A DNA stretch of 64,000 nucleotides from Acetivibrio sp964564015 (lineage in GTDB: Bacteria; Bacillota; Clostridia; Acetivibrionales; Acetivibrionaceae), in contig CAZLZR010000021.1 in the NCBI GenBank assembly GCA_964564015.1, positions 7,920 to 71,919 of the forward strand. The letters are read 5' to 3'. Of this stretch, positions 36,807 through 46,731 are shown piece by piece. The position numbers were made by a program, and so were the translations under genes. Every line of letters begins with the position of its first letter. Within the stretch, counting starts at the first letter, position 1. The notes beneath the pieces are model-generated. The model worked only from the letters and a program-made list of their open reading frames with translations. It was not told the DNA's origin and searched no databases.

Positions 36807-39800
36807 ATGAAAACATTAGCAAATCATAACCGTATTAAAGTAACGGTTAACGGACGAGAAATCGAAGTATATGACAATCTTACCATTCTTCAGGCATTAC
36901 TTCAGGAGGATATACACATTCCTCACCTGTGTTATGATATTAGGCTTGAAAGGTCAAATGGAAATTGCGGTTTGTGTGTAGTTTCAATTGGACCAAACGG
37001 TGAAAAAGACGTCAAAGCTTGTCAAACACCTATAAAAGAAGGAATGGTAATATGCACAAACAGCCCTAAACTGGAGAGCTATCGCAAAGTACGCCTTGAA
37101 CAGCTGCTTTCAGACCACAATGGCGATTGTGTAGCACCCTGCGTCATGACCTGCCCTGCAAACGTTGATATCCAGACTTATCTGCGTCATGTAGGCAATG
37201 GTAATTATGAATCTGCTTTAAGAACCATAAAGGAAAGAAATCCTTTCCCTATAGTTTGCGGTCGTGTATGTCCTCATCCATGCGAAGCACAATGCCGACG
37301 TAATCTCGTAGATTCACCGGTAGCCATCAATTATGTAAAACGTTTTGCTGCCGACTGGGACATGTCACAACCAAAACCATGGGTTCCAATCAAGAGTCCT
37401 TCCACCGGGAAAAAGATAGCTATAGTTGGTGCCGGGCCATCGGGTCTTTCTGCGGCCTACTACAGTGCTATAAAAGGTCACGATGTAACCGTATTTGAAC
37501 GCCAACCTCATGCGGGTGGAATGATGAGGTATGGCATACCTGAATATCGTCTTCCAAAGGCAACTCTTGACAAGGAAATTGATATAATCAGTAGCCTTGG
37601 TGTAAAGATTATGACAGGAAAATCTTTAGGAACTCATATCCGACTCGAAGATCTCCATAAAGATTTTGATGCCGTTTACCTTGCTATCGGTTCATGGAAT
37701 GCAACACCTATGCATATTGAAGGTGAAAAGCTGGATGGTGTCTGGCTGGGAATACAATTCCTTGAACAGGTGACAAAGAACGCAGAAATAAAAATGGGCG
37801 AAAATGTTATAGTAATAGGCGGCGGAAACACTGCTATTGACTGTGCTCGCACAGCCCTTCGAAAAGGAGCAAAATCAGTCAAGCTTGTATACCGTCGAAC
37901 TCAGGATGAAATGCCTGCCGAACCTTATGAAGTTGAAGAAGCTATACACGAAGGTGTTGAAATGCTGTTCCTGATGGCACCTACAAAAATAATCTCCGAA
38001 GGCGGCAAAAAGAAGCTTGGTTGTATAAAGATGACTCTCGGTGAACCTGACCGTTCAGGTCGTCGTCGTCCTGTGCCTGTTGAAGGCAGTGACATTGAAA
38101 TTGAAGCAGATACCATTATCGGAGCTATAGGCCAAAGTACCAATACACAATTCCTCTACAACGACCTCCCTGTAAAACTTAACAAGTGGGGAGATATTGA
38201 TATTAATGGGAAGACACTACAAACTTCTGAAATCAATATATTTGCCGGAGGTGACTGTGTAACCGGACCTGCAACCGTAATTCAGGCTGTTGCAGCAGGC
38301 CGTCACGCTTCTGACGCTATGGACAGCTTCTTAATGAAAGGCTATATAAAAGAAGAAAATGTTGACTACAGTTGTAGCCGTGGTTCTATGGAAGATCTTC
38401 CTAAATGGGAATTTAGAGAAATTCCTAAAGTTCAACGTGCTAAAATGCCGTCAATATCAATTACTGAACGTAAAAACAATTTTAATGAAGTTGAATTGGG
38501 CTTGATGGAAGAAACTGCCCGAAAAGAGGCTCGCAGGTGCTTAAAGTGCGGTTGCCGCGAACGTTACACCTGTGATTTAAGAAATGAAGCAACCTCCCAC
38601 GGTATAGAGTTTGAAAATCCAGTACATGAACGCCCATATATACCCATTGTTGATGATCATCCGTTTATCATTCGCGACCACAACAAGTGTATCTCCTGCG
38701 GACGTTGTATATCCGCATGTTCTGAAATTGAGGGTCCCGATGTACTCACTTTCTATATGAAAAACGGCCGACAGTTAGTTGGTACCAAGAGTGGCCTGCC
38801 CCTTCAGGAGACAGATTGCGTAAGCTGCGGTCAGTGTGTTACTGCATGCCCTTGTGGTGCTTTAGACTACCGTCGCGAAAAAGGAAGAGTTATGAGGGCC
38901 ATCAACAATCACGAAAAAACTGTTGTAGCCTTTGTTGCACCTGCAGTGAGAAGCCTTATCTCCAAAACCTTCAATGTTCCATTTGAAGATGCTTCTCCAT
39001 TTATGGCAGGGCTTCTCAAAAAACTCGGTTTTGACAAAGTATTTGACTTTACGTTTGCTGCCGACCTGACCATTGTGGAAGAAACAACAGAGTTTTTGAC
39101 AAGGGTTTCAAATAAAGGAGTAATGCCACAGTTTACCTCTTGCTGTCCAGGTTGGGTAAACTTTGTTGAAAAGCGTTATCCAGAAATAATCCCTCATCTA
39201 TCAAGCTGCAAATCACCACAGATGATGATGGGTGCGACGGTTAAAAATCATTATGCAAAGCTTGCCGGTTTGGATAAAAATGACCTCTTTGTGGTTTCTA
39301 TCGTTCCATGTCTTGCAAAGAAACACGAAGCAGCACGTCCGGAGTTTGCACCGGAAGGTATTCGTGATGTGGATGCTGTACTTACAACAACAGAGATGCT
39401 TGAAATGGTCAAATTGGAAAACATCGAAATTTCCGAAATTGTTCCTCAGGAATTTGACGAGCCATACAGACAGGTTTCCGGTGCCGGTATACTCTTTGGT
39501 GCCTCCGGTGGGGTTGCTGAAGCTGCGCTTCGTATGGCAGTTGAAAAATTGACAGGGAAAGTCCTCACCGACCATCTTGACTTTGAGGAAATCCGTGGCT
39601 TTGAAGGTGTCAAAGAGGCTACTATAGACGTTGATAATACTAAAGTACGTGTAGCCGTTGTAAGTGGTTTGCATAACGCCGAACCAATAGTGGAAAAAAT
39701 CATCCAAGGTGTGGATGTAGGATATGATCTCATAGAAGTTATGGCATGTCCTGGCGGATGTATTTGTGGCGCAGGGCATCCTGTTCCCGAAAAGATAGAT

Positions 39801-40244
39801 GCCATGGATAAACGCCAGCAAATACTTGTAAATATTGATAAGGTTTCAAAGTATCGTAAGTCACAAGAAAATCCTGACATTTTAAGGCTTTATGATGAGT
39901 TTTACGGTGAAGCAAATTCTCATCTGGCTCATGAGCTCTTGCACACTCACTATACACCGAAGAGAGGAGATAGTGCCTGCAACACTGTACGCAAAAAGGA
40001 TAATTCTGCCTTCGTCGTACAGGAGTTCACAATTTGTATGTGTGAATCCTGTCTGGCAAAAGGTGCTAAAGAGCTTTATCAAAACCTTACAGATACAATG
40101 AGGCACTACAAAATGGAGCCCTTCTCCAAGGTCAAAACAATCCGTCTTAAGGAAAACCATGGCGGCAAAGGTGTTTATGTTGCACTTAACGGTCAGCAGA
40201 TTGAAGAGCCGTTGCTAAGCACTATTGATAAAGATAACAAATAG
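36807..40244 (+). CDS. [FeFe]-hydrogenase fused to a GltD-like flavoprotein
   Basis: An 1145-residue cytoplasmic fusion. In order: a [2Fe-2S] ferredoxin domain (C42, C54, C57, C72); a GltD-like segment with Cys-rich start, FAD motif GAGPSGLSAAYYSA near 208 and NAD(P) motif IGGGNTAIDCARTA near 336; two [4Fe-4S] ferredoxin motifs (CISCGRCISAC near 629, CVSCGQCVTACPCG near 671); the H-cluster domain with TSCCPGW near 777, VPCLAKKHEAA near 832 and ACPGGCICGAGHP near 980; and a Cys-containing C-terminal extension (CMCESC near 1075). It likely couples NAD(P)H, perhaps with ferredoxin, to H2. L2 lacks the usual Met before PC and L3 differs from GGGQP. GAGGTGAAAAG precedes the ATG. Confidence 0.9.
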   Translation: MKTLANHNRIKVTVNGREIEVYDNLTILQALLQEDIHIPHLCYDIRLERSNGNCGLCVVSIGPNGEKDVKACQTPIKEGMVICTNSPKLESYRKVRLEQLLSDHNGDCVAPCVMTCPANVDIQTYLRHVGNGNYESALRTIKERNPFPIVCGRVCPHPCEAQCRRNLVDSPVAINYVKRFAADWDMSQPKPWVPIKSPSTGKKIAIVGAGPSGLSAAYYSAIKGHDVTVFERQPHAGGMMRYGIPEYRLPKATLDKEIDIISSLGVKIMTGKSLGTHIRLEDLHKDFDAVYLAIGSWNATPMHIEGEKLDGVWLGIQFLEQVTKNAEIKMGENVIVIGGGNTAIDCARTALRKGAKSVKLVYRRTQDEMPAEPYEVEEAIHEGVEMLFLMAPTKIISEGGKKKLGCIKMTLGEPDRSGRRRPVPVEGSDIEIEADTIIGAIGQSTNTQFLYNDLPVKLNKWGDIDINGKTLQTSEINIFAGGDCVTGPATVIQAVAAGRHASDAMDSFLMKGYIKEENVDYSCSRGSMEDLPKWEFREIPKVQRAKMPSISITERKNNFNEVELGLMEETARKEARRCLKCGCRERYTCDLRNEATSHGIEFENPVHERPYIPIVDDHPFIIRDHNKCISCGRCISACSEIEGPDVLTFYMKNGRQLVGTKSGLPLQETDCVSCGQCVTACPCGALDYRREKGRVMRAINNHEKTVVAFVAPAVRSLISKTFNVPFEDASPFMAGLLKKLGFDKVFDFTFAADLTIVEETTEFLTRVSNKGVMPQFTSCCPGWVNFVEKRYPEIIPHLSSCKSPQMMMGATVKNHYAKLAGLDKNDLFVVSIVPCLAKKHEAARPEFAPEGIRDVDAVLTTTEMLEMVKLENIEISEIVPQEFDEPYRQVSGAGILFGASGGVAEAALRMAVEKLTGKVLTDHLDFEEIRGFEGVKEATIDVDNTKVRVAVVSGLHNAEPIVEKIIQGVDVGYDLIEVMACPGGCICGAGHPVPEKIDAMDKRQQILVNIDKVSKYRKSQENPDILRLYDEFYGEANSHLAHELLHTHYTPKRGDSACNTVRKKDNSAFVVQEFTICMCESCLAKGAKELYQNLTDTMRHYKMEPFSKVKTIRLKENHGGKGVYVALNGQQIEEPLLSTIDKDNK

Positions 40245-40253
40245 TTTATATAA

Positions 40254-40284
40254 GCAAAAAGCCGCTAAATGCGGCTTTTTGTTT
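40254..40284 (+). terminator. Terminator after the hydrogenase gene
   Basis: AAAAAGCCGC / GCGGCTTTTT with a 5-nt loop, 11 bp past the stop codon. The symmetry would also end the convergent protease transcript. Confidence 0.85.
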
Positions 40285-40316
40285 AAAAAATTTTTGTTGC
40301 TGGGCACTACTGTACC

Positions 40317-43300
40317 TCATTCTTTATCGACGGGGAATTTATCAATTTGTCCCAGTAAATATTTTCTCATGAATGCATAGTCCAAAGAATTTACTTTAGA
40401 ATTCCCATCCACATCCGCCGCATATTTCCCTATCTCTGAAAGTAATCCCGATTTATAACCTAATAAAAGCAGCCTTACCTGTGCATAGTCGAGGGAGTTC
40501 ATTTTGCCATCGCCATTTGCGTCACCAAACTTATACACATTAACTCTCTGAGGTTTTGACACCTCATTTCCGGCAGCATCAACAGCAGTCCAGATTACTA
40601 TTGTCTCTCCAATGGGAAAGCTTTCCGGCGCATTATTTGTTATAGAAACCTCTAGTAGATCTCTTGCAGTTGCAGCACCAAGGTTGACTGGCTTGCTGTC
40701 CGAACGTGTTCCAATAATAATATCAGGTGGAACAATTAATTCGGGTGGATCATCATCTATAACCAGAGTGACTTTCTGATTTGCATAGGTTATATTCCCC
40801 GCTTCATCTTTTGCACTCCAAAGAACATCCGTTGTGCCTATAGGAAATGCTTCCGGTGCATTATTTGAAACTTCCACAGGGGAATTCCCAATAGCGTCTG
40901 CTCTTCCAATATCAACACGGGTTAACTGTTCTGTGGTTGCCATTGTTATATCTTCCGGCGGTTCAAGAATTGGTGGTAGCATTTCGTGGTCAATATTGAT
41001 GATTTGCACCCGATCCCTTGCAGTTTTCCCCACATCGGGTACAGCAACGGGAAAGGAGGAAAATCCATTTATTGATCCGCCACCCACAGTAATAATATTA
41101 TCTTTATAGGCAGTAACACCAAAATTTGCTATGTCAGTAATCGGCTCTTCAAGTTCCCTTGAAATATTGCTTACAGGGTCGTATTCGCAAACTCTTATAG
41201 AAGATTTAACTACATCTCTCCAAAAACCATAAAATTTACCATTTAGAACAGTAATACCATAGCCGCCATAAAAATCAATTTTGTCCCCAATCTCCCAACT
41301 TTTGCTTACCGTATCATAAATTCTCAGTCTATTGTCACTTATATAAGGATTCGATTCAAAGGTCCAAGGGATACTTGGATCAAATCTACCGCAATCAAAT
41401 ATGTATATTTTCCCATCCATAAAACCTATGCTGCCTGGCAACAAACCCTTTTCTAAATAGGTTTCCTGAGTTAACATATTGGAAACAGGGTCATATTCCT
41501 CTATGCTATAGGTTGCTTCACCTTCTTCGATTTCGTCATTTGTTCCAATTATGTATATCTTACCATTTGTTTGCCCGACATGCACTCTCTCCCAATAATT
41601 TACATCCCTTTTATATATCCATTTATCAGAATCACTATCATATTCTTCAATAACACTTTGGTCTGAGGATAGTTTTTTTATTGCATATACTTTGTTATTA
41701 ACATAAACAGCTCTAATTTGTCCGGATAGTTCACCTGTCAGATCCTTCTTTTTTATCCAGGTATCTTTTTCAGGTTCATATATTTCAAAACTATTCATAT
41801 ACCTCCCCTCATAATTTCCTCCAATAACATAAATACTGTCATCTACAGTAACAACAGCTGGATTAGAACGCTGTGTTGGCATTTTGGAAGAATTTAGCTT
41901 TATTCCTTTTAGTTCTGTCAACTCTTTCTTAAAACCAATTGGTCCGATTGTAAAAATAGAATTATCAAAACTTGCCGGAAGTGTAACATTACAATAGTAA
42001 GTCTGTCCACTAATGTTGTCTATAATTTTGGCATCTTTTAATATACACGGATTTCCTTCAAGACTGTCCAAAAAGGAAATATACAGATTTCCTTTGACAC
42101 TGTCAAATCTGTCGTATAATTCGCTAATATCAAATACAAAAGTTGCATCACATGCTTCATTCGTACCATTAAAACTGCTCTTAACAGTTGATGGGAAATT
42201 TATATTGTAAGGGTCAAAGTATGAAACCGGACTATTCTCATCATAATTTGAGTAGCCAAAAAGTGCTATAAGCTCATATTTATTTGCATGGTTAACGGTA
42301 TACTCAACCATAAGTTTTGGAGTAGATGCTTCCTTTGGGGAAATCCAATATAAACTATTATTAAAACTAATGGAATTTTTACGCTCAGTTTCAGGGCACT
42401 GAGGAACAGCTGATACAGTGTTCAAAGTGTCATAGGAAAGCCATATAAAGCCATCATTTGAATACCAAACGAATTTATCATCATCTGCTTCCAAATCCTC
42501 CTTTGTGCCCCAGGAGTTAGCTATTTTGAAGGCTCCTTTCTCACCCTGATCAACCATTCCATTTTTATTAATATCAACCCATATATTATCGTTGTATCCT
42601 ACCAATGTCATAACATGTCCGTCTACTGCCAACTTAGGGCTATCTGTTATATGAACAATATCCTCATTCACATAATCATCATCTTCCTCAGTAGCCGGAT
42701 CATCATTTATTTTGGAAAATCTCCATCTTGAAATGCTTGTTGCAAATGTAAGAACATGTCCATTATTCAATAATTGCTTTACCTTCTCAAGATTTGGATC
42801 CTTCGGAGTTTTGACCGGAGTATCGGTATTATCCCAGATCTCAACATATCCGTAGTTATCTATCCTGTAATTTAGAGCATTTCTCCACACAGCAACATCT
42901 GTCGGCCACTCACTTATATTTTTGAAACTTGTATCATAACCATCATATTGGAACTCATTCCACAAAGCCGCACCGCTTTTTGTAAAAAGCGCGAAAGTAG
43001 AGTCCATTCCCATAACACCATTTTCACCGGTATTTGTTAAATTAAATGTCCACTTTGGAGAAAACTTTCTTTTGTTTTCAGGATCATTTTTTGCATCCCA
43101 GCCTAAAGCCATACCAAACATATGTGTCATTTGATAATAAGTAGTTGCAAAGGCCACGCATGAGCCTAATAGTCCCTGTTCGCTTATAGGTGGAAAAGAA
43201 GGAAGTTGACTGTTATCTACAGAAGAAGGCAAAATATCGATTGAAATTTCTTCATAGTCTGAATCAAGAGACCTTATATTTTTATTTAATGTTGTTTCAT

Positions 43301-43631
43301 CATTATCTTCTTTTACTATTTCATTTCCAAAGTCGCATACTTTAGTTCTTAATTCATACAAACCCTTTTTTCTTCTATATTCATTAATACGTTCAAGACC
43401 CAATTGATTAGTAAAAACCTTTTCCGCCTTTTCCATAGCACCTTCATATTCATCGGTCTCGTCAAAGTTCAGAAGCTTTGGAATTGTTTCAATTTCCGGG
43501 TTGTTGCTTTTATGTGGCAAATATGGACTTTTCCCTGCATATGCCGTGGCACTTTGAAGTGGAGTTATCAAAAGAAATACAAAGATTATGACACACCTTA
43601 ATAGAATAGAATTTAAAACCTTGTTACCCAT
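40317..43631 (-). CDS. Dockerin-bearing papain-like cysteine protease (cellulosomal)
   Basis: A secreted 1104-residue protein. Signal peptide at about 1-32; a propeptide-like region to about 130; a C1-family peptidase domain with Gln152 and Cys158 (EQGLLGSCVAFA), His near 338 (VDGHVMTLVGYN) and Asn near 373 (KIANSWGT). Then a beta region, a Kelch propeller at about 600-880 (repeated IYVIGG, IYIIGT, VYAI strands), two HYR modules at about 890-1030 each containing AP.(A/S)FPIG, and a C-terminal type I dockerin (GDANGDGKMNSLDYAQ and ADVDGNSKVNSLDYAF). The dockerin should anchor it to a scaffoldin cohesin. Role may be processing or protection of cellulosomal proteins. Start supported by AAAGGGGA eight bases upstream. 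Confidence 0.9.
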   Translation of the reverse strand: MGNKVLNSILLRCVIIFVFLLITPLQSATAYAGKSPYLPHKSNNPEIETIPKLLNFDETDEYEGAMEKAEKVFTNQLGLERINEYRRKKGLYELRTKVCDFGNEIVKEDNDETTLNKNIRSLDSDYEEISIDILPSSVDNSQLPSFPPISEQGLLGSCVAFATTYYQMTHMFGMALGWDAKNDPENKRKFSPKWTFNLTNTGENGVMGMDSTFALFTKSGAALWNEFQYDGYDTSFKNISEWPTDVAVWRNALNYRIDNYGYVEIWDNTDTPVKTPKDPNLEKVKQLLNNGHVLTFATSISRWRFSKINDDPATEEDDDYVNEDIVHITDSPKLAVDGHVMTLVGYNDNIWVDINKNGMVDQGEKGAFKIANSWGTKEDLEADDDKFVWYSNDGFIWLSYDTLNTVSAVPQCPETERKNSISFNNSLYWISPKEASTPKLMVEYTVNHANKYELIALFGYSNYDENSPVSYFDPYNINFPSTVKSSFNGTNEACDATFVFDISELYDRFDSVKGNLYISFLDSLEGNPCILKDAKIIDNISGQTYYCNVTLPASFDNSIFTIGPIGFKKELTELKGIKLNSSKMPTQRSNPAVVTVDDSIYVIGGNYEGRYMNSFEIYEPEKDTWIKKKDLTGELSGQIRAVYVNNKVYAIKKLSSDQSVIEEYDSDSDKWIYKRDVNYWERVHVGQTNGKIYIIGTNDEIEEGEATYSIEEYDPVSNMLTQETYLEKGLLPGSIGFMDGKIYIFDCGRFDPSIPWTFESNPYISDNRLRIYDTVSKSWEIGDKIDFYGGYGITVLNGKFYGFWRDVVKSSIRVCEYDPVSNISRELEEPITDIANFGVTAYKDNIITVGGGSINGFSSFPVAVPDVGKTARDRVQIINIDHEMLPPILEPPEDITMATTEQLTRVDIGRADAIGNSPVEVSNNAPEAFPIGTTDVLWSAKDEAGNITYANQKVTLVIDDDPPELIVPPDIIIGTRSDSKPVNLGAATARDLLEVSITNNAPESFPIGETIVIWTAVDAAGNEVSKPQRVNVYKFGDANGDGKMNSLDYAQVRLLLLGYKSGLLSEIGKYAADVDGNSKVNSLDYAFMRKYLLGQIDKFPVDKE

Positions 43632-43848
43632 TCCATCAATCCCCTTTAAAAATAATCGATTCCCTCTTATATGTTTTTATTTTTAACATATCATATTTTG
43701 GTACGTATATCAATCATACCATAGACTCAAGTCAATAATTAATGTGCAGAAAAACATACAAATTTATAAAAAAAGTATAATTAAATGAAATCAAACGGTG
43801 AGAATTTATAAAAAAAGATATATAATAGTTATAGTAAGGGTTATGTTT

Positions 43849-44468
43849 CCAGGTTTAGCCTTATTTGACTTGAGAGGGGGATTATAATGAAAAGATTCAA
43901 TGCACGACCTTTATGTTTAACTTTTGTAGTTGCCTTCCTATTAAGCACATTGATGCTTAGCCCTGTATCGGCAATTGGAATTGCCATGCCTGAAGGAAAA
44001 GGAGATATAAGCGGAGATGGCATAGCCAATTATTATGATTGGATTATTGCCAAAAATGCTCTGCTTGGAATGATCATGCTTGACAGTACCGCGGCAGAAC
44101 AAGCTGATGCGAACGATGATGGACGCTTTAACAATACCGACTTAGATTACTTTTTATCACTTGCACCAGTAAAATCTATTTGGGGTGATATAAACAGCGA
44201 TGGACAATTCACTGCTATTGATTTAGCTTACTTCAAATCATATCTTCTCGGAATAAAGATACCATATGGGCCTATTTATCGTAGGGAATATTTATGGGAT
44301 GTCAATTGTGATGGCAAAATTGACGTCATAGACTTTGCATATCTAAGGGGATATATTTTAGGAATAATAACTAAACTACCGGTAGAAGATTATGTAGTAA
44401 TCTCAGCAAACCCAGGAGATCCAGTATTTGATTAAGCATAATATTTTTTGATAAAAGGCTAAACCTGG
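43849..44468. repeat. 14-bp inverted repeats flanking the double-dockerin gene
   Basis: CCAGGTTTAGCCTT at 43849-43862 and AAGGCTAAACCTGG at 44455-44468 are perfect inverted copies, 592 bp apart, one in the leader and one just after the stop codon. No target duplication was seen. Confidence 0.55.
43887..44435 (+). CDS. Secreted double-dockerin protein without catalytic module
   Basis: A 182-residue protein: signal peptide (1-31, cleavage after VSAIGIA or nearby) followed almost wholly by four calcium-loop repeats, at about 39-61, 74-91, 100-122 and 138-160 (GDISGDGIANYYDW, ADANDDGRFNNTDL, GDINSDGQFTAIDLAYF, WDVNCDGKIDVIDFAYLRG). These make two dockerin domains in tandem. The first is degenerate (shorter second repeat, no LLG at its end); the second is canonical. 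Such a molecule could bridge two cohesins or act as a competitor for cohesin sites. GAGAGGGGGATTATA precedes the ATG; a TATAAT lies at 43821-43826. Divergent from the dockerin-bearing protease. Confidence 0.85.
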   Translation: MKRFNARPLCLTFVVAFLLSTLMLSPVSAIGIAMPEGKGDISGDGIANYYDWIIAKNALLGMIMLDSTAAEQADANDDGRFNNTDLDYFLSLAPVKSIWGDINSDGQFTAIDLAYFKSYLLGIKIPYGPIYRREYLWDVNCDGKIDVIDFAYLRGYILGIITKLPVEDYVVISANPGDPVFD

Positions 44469-44564
44469 ATACACAAAATTGAAGTAAATATCTTACCAAG
44501 CGTATAATTCAAACCATTGCTATCTATCTCTGTATCCCTTCAATTTAACTAATACAACTATAAG

Positions 44565-46028
44565 CTACATTAAAGGTAACACTATGGTAAATATTGCTCC
44601 TGATTTTGAATTATGTGCAGCAATTTTCCCATGGTGTTTTTCTATTATATTTTTACTTATAGCCAAACCAAGGCCCACATTACCTTTTTTGCCTTTATAA
44701 AATCTTTCGAAGATGTTTGGTAGCTCATTTGTATCAATTCCGGGGCCATCGTCACGTATGGTAATTTGAATCAGATTGTGGGATTGTTTATGAAAATTGA
44801 TTTCGACAGTACTTTCTGCATAGCGTATGCAATTGATTATTATATTTGCAAAGGCTCTATAAAGCTTATCTTCATCAGCATAAATTGAAATATTATCAGG
44901 AAAAGAACCTATGGAAAGATTTATGTTGCTTTTTGCAGCTATTCCACTCATCCGCTCCTTACATAAATTGATAAATTCGTTAAAATAAAGAGTGCTAAAG
45001 CGGTAGTTTTCTTCAATTGAATCGAGACGTGACAAATATAATAACTCCTCTACAAGATGAGTCATTCTTTTGGTCTCGTCAATTATTATATCAGCCGCGC
45101 TGTTTTTTTCTACTACGTCATACTTAATACCTTCGGCATAACTTTGAATGGACATAAGAGGTGTTCTAAACTCATGTGAGGCATTTTGAAGAAAAGTTTT
45201 CTGCGCTTTATCATAGGATTCAAGCTTCTCGGACATAATGTTTATATTGGTTACAAATTCCTGCAATTCATCGTCAACAGGCATTTCAATTTTAGTGCCA
45301 AAATTCCTCTCGGCAATTTTTCCAATATGTTTGCTGAGAGAAGAAAAGGGAGCTGATATCTTTTTTGCAGCCATGGAAGAGAAAAATACAGCAATCAATG
45401 CAGCTATAATGAGGATTACAAGTAATATTAAGTTGATACCCAATTTAAGTTGATTGACTTTTTTGAGGCTCGAATAAATCACCAGCCAACCTAAGCCAAA
45501 GGAATTCTTACCTGATAAAGGTTTAATAATTGAAGTATAATCAGTTCCGTCAATTGTAAAATTGATGTATTTTTGTCTATTCGAACCTTTTATTTTTGCT
45601 ATTTCTCTTTTAACTTCTTCAACTACATCCTCTGGAAGATCAAAGAAGTCGTCCTTTTGGGAGGCAATTACCTCTATATTGTTATCTAGCAGTATGTAGT
45701 TGGCATTCAAAATTGAAAGGGGCTCTCGCAATGAGCGGTCTAAAATGAAATGAAATCTGAGAAGATCGTTATCTATCTGTACGCGATCATTCGGAGTATT
45801 CAGCATAGGTGGCAGCATTAATTTGTCTTTAGGCATAAAAAAGTCAGGCCCCCTATGTAGTGCCGCATCCTCAATCTGTTGGGCTATGGTACTCATTTGC
45901 TTTTTTATATCCCCTTCTATATAAATACGAATTGCAATATTAAATACAATTGTTGTCAATGCTATTAATCCAACAATAACCCCAATATTGTATTTAAATA
46001 TTCGCCATTTAATGGTGGTTTTCTTCAT
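44565..46028 (-). CDS. Sensor histidine kinase (HAMP, HisKA, HATPase_c)
   Basis: A 487-residue membrane kinase. TM1 at about 14-34, an extracytoplasmic sensor to about 190, TM2 at about 197-217, then HAMP (KKISAPFSSLSKHIG). The phosphoacceptor is in NASHEFRTPLMSIQSYAEG near residue 278, and the ATPase domain has the N, G1 and G2 boxes (NIIINCIRYAE, IRDDGPGID, GLGLAISKNIIEKHHG). Signal unknown. The gene follows its response regulator by 4 bp. Confidence 0.92.
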   Translation of the reverse strand: MKKTTIKWRIFKYNIGVIVGLIALTTIVFNIAIRIYIEGDIKKQMSTIAQQIEDAALHRGPDFFMPKDKLMLPPMLNTPNDRVQIDNDLLRFHFILDRSLREPLSILNANYILLDNNIEVIASQKDDFFDLPEDVVEEVKREIAKIKGSNRQKYINFTIDGTDYTSIIKPLSGKNSFGLGWLVIYSSLKKVNQLKLGINLILLVILIIAALIAVFFSSMAAKKISAPFSSLSKHIGKIAERNFGTKIEMPVDDELQEFVTNINIMSEKLESYDKAQKTFLQNASHEFRTPLMSIQSYAEGIKYDVVEKNSAADIIIDETKRMTHLVEELLYLSRLDSIEENYRFSTLYFNEFINLCKERMSGIAAKSNINLSIGSFPDNISIYADEDKLYRAFANIIINCIRYAESTVEINFHKQSHNLIQITIRDDGPGIDTNELPNIFERFYKGKKGNVGLGLAISKNIIEKHHGKIAAHNSKSGAIFTIVLPLM

Positions 46029-46032
46029 TTAA

Positions 46033-46731
46033 TCATTCCTTCTCCTCAACTTTAAAACCATATCCCCACACTGTTTCGATTTTTAGAGTTGAACCCACAT
46101 CTGCAAGTTTTCTTCGGATTCTTTTTATCATGTCATCAGTAGCACGTGTTTCAACTTCAGTTTCAAATCCCCATACTTTATCGAGAAGTTCGCTACGGCT
46201 TACAGCTTTGTTTATATTTTGGACAAGGTAACACAGAAGTGAAAACTCCATTCCCGTCAACCCTATATTCTTACCATTCATTTCGACTTGCTTTTTATCG
46301 TAGTTTATAAAAATATCGGCTAGCTTTAATTTCTGGGCATTTTCACTTTCCTCTTTATCCATTGCAATTCTTCGAAATATGCCCTTAATCCTTGCTATAA
46401 GTTCTATGGGACTAAACGGCTTTGTAAGATAATCGTCACTACCTAAAGTCAATCCTGCTATTTTGTCAATCTCAGTATCTTTAGCAGACACAATTATTAT
46501 GGGTACGCTGCTATTCTCCCTTATTGCCGAACACAGAGAAAAACCATCCAATTCCGGCATCATAATATCTATAACAAGCATATCTGCCGGCCTCTTGTTG
46601 AATGCTTCAAGTATTGAGCGCCCATCATTAAAAGTTTCCACTTCATAGCATTCTTTAACAAGAAAGGATTTTATAATATTGCAAATATTAACTTCATCAT
46701 CTGCTATATAAATCAGCTTCTTATCCGGCAT
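46033..46731 (-). CDS. OmpR-family response regulator
   Basis: A 232-residue regulator: receiver domain with D11, D12 and phosphoacceptor D55 (MLVIDIMMPELDG), and a C-terminal winged helix of the OmpR/PhoB type (GMEFSLLCYLVQNINKAVSR, ATDDMIKRIRRKL, VWGYGFKVEE). GGGAGAGAATTATT precedes the ATG. It is transcribed away from the VTC-DUF4956-CotH operon, whose promoter region it shares, so that operon is a likely target. Confidence 0.92.
   Translation of the reverse strand: MPDKKLIYIADDEVNICNIIKSFLVKECYEVETFNDGRSILEAFNKRPADMLVIDIMMPELDGFSLCSAIRENSSVPIIIVSAKDTEIDKIAGLTLGSDDYLTKPFSPIELIARIKGIFRRIAMDKEESENAQKLKLADIFINYDKKQVEMNGKNIGLTGMEFSLLCYLVQNINKAVSRSELLDKVWGFETEVETRATDDMIKRIRRKLADVGSTLKIETVWGYGFKVEEKE

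Noticed and set aside
39213..39821. Leftward 202-codon open frame inside the hydrogenase gene
   Set aside because: Fully antisense to the H-cluster domain, whose motifs prove the forward frame is the coding one.
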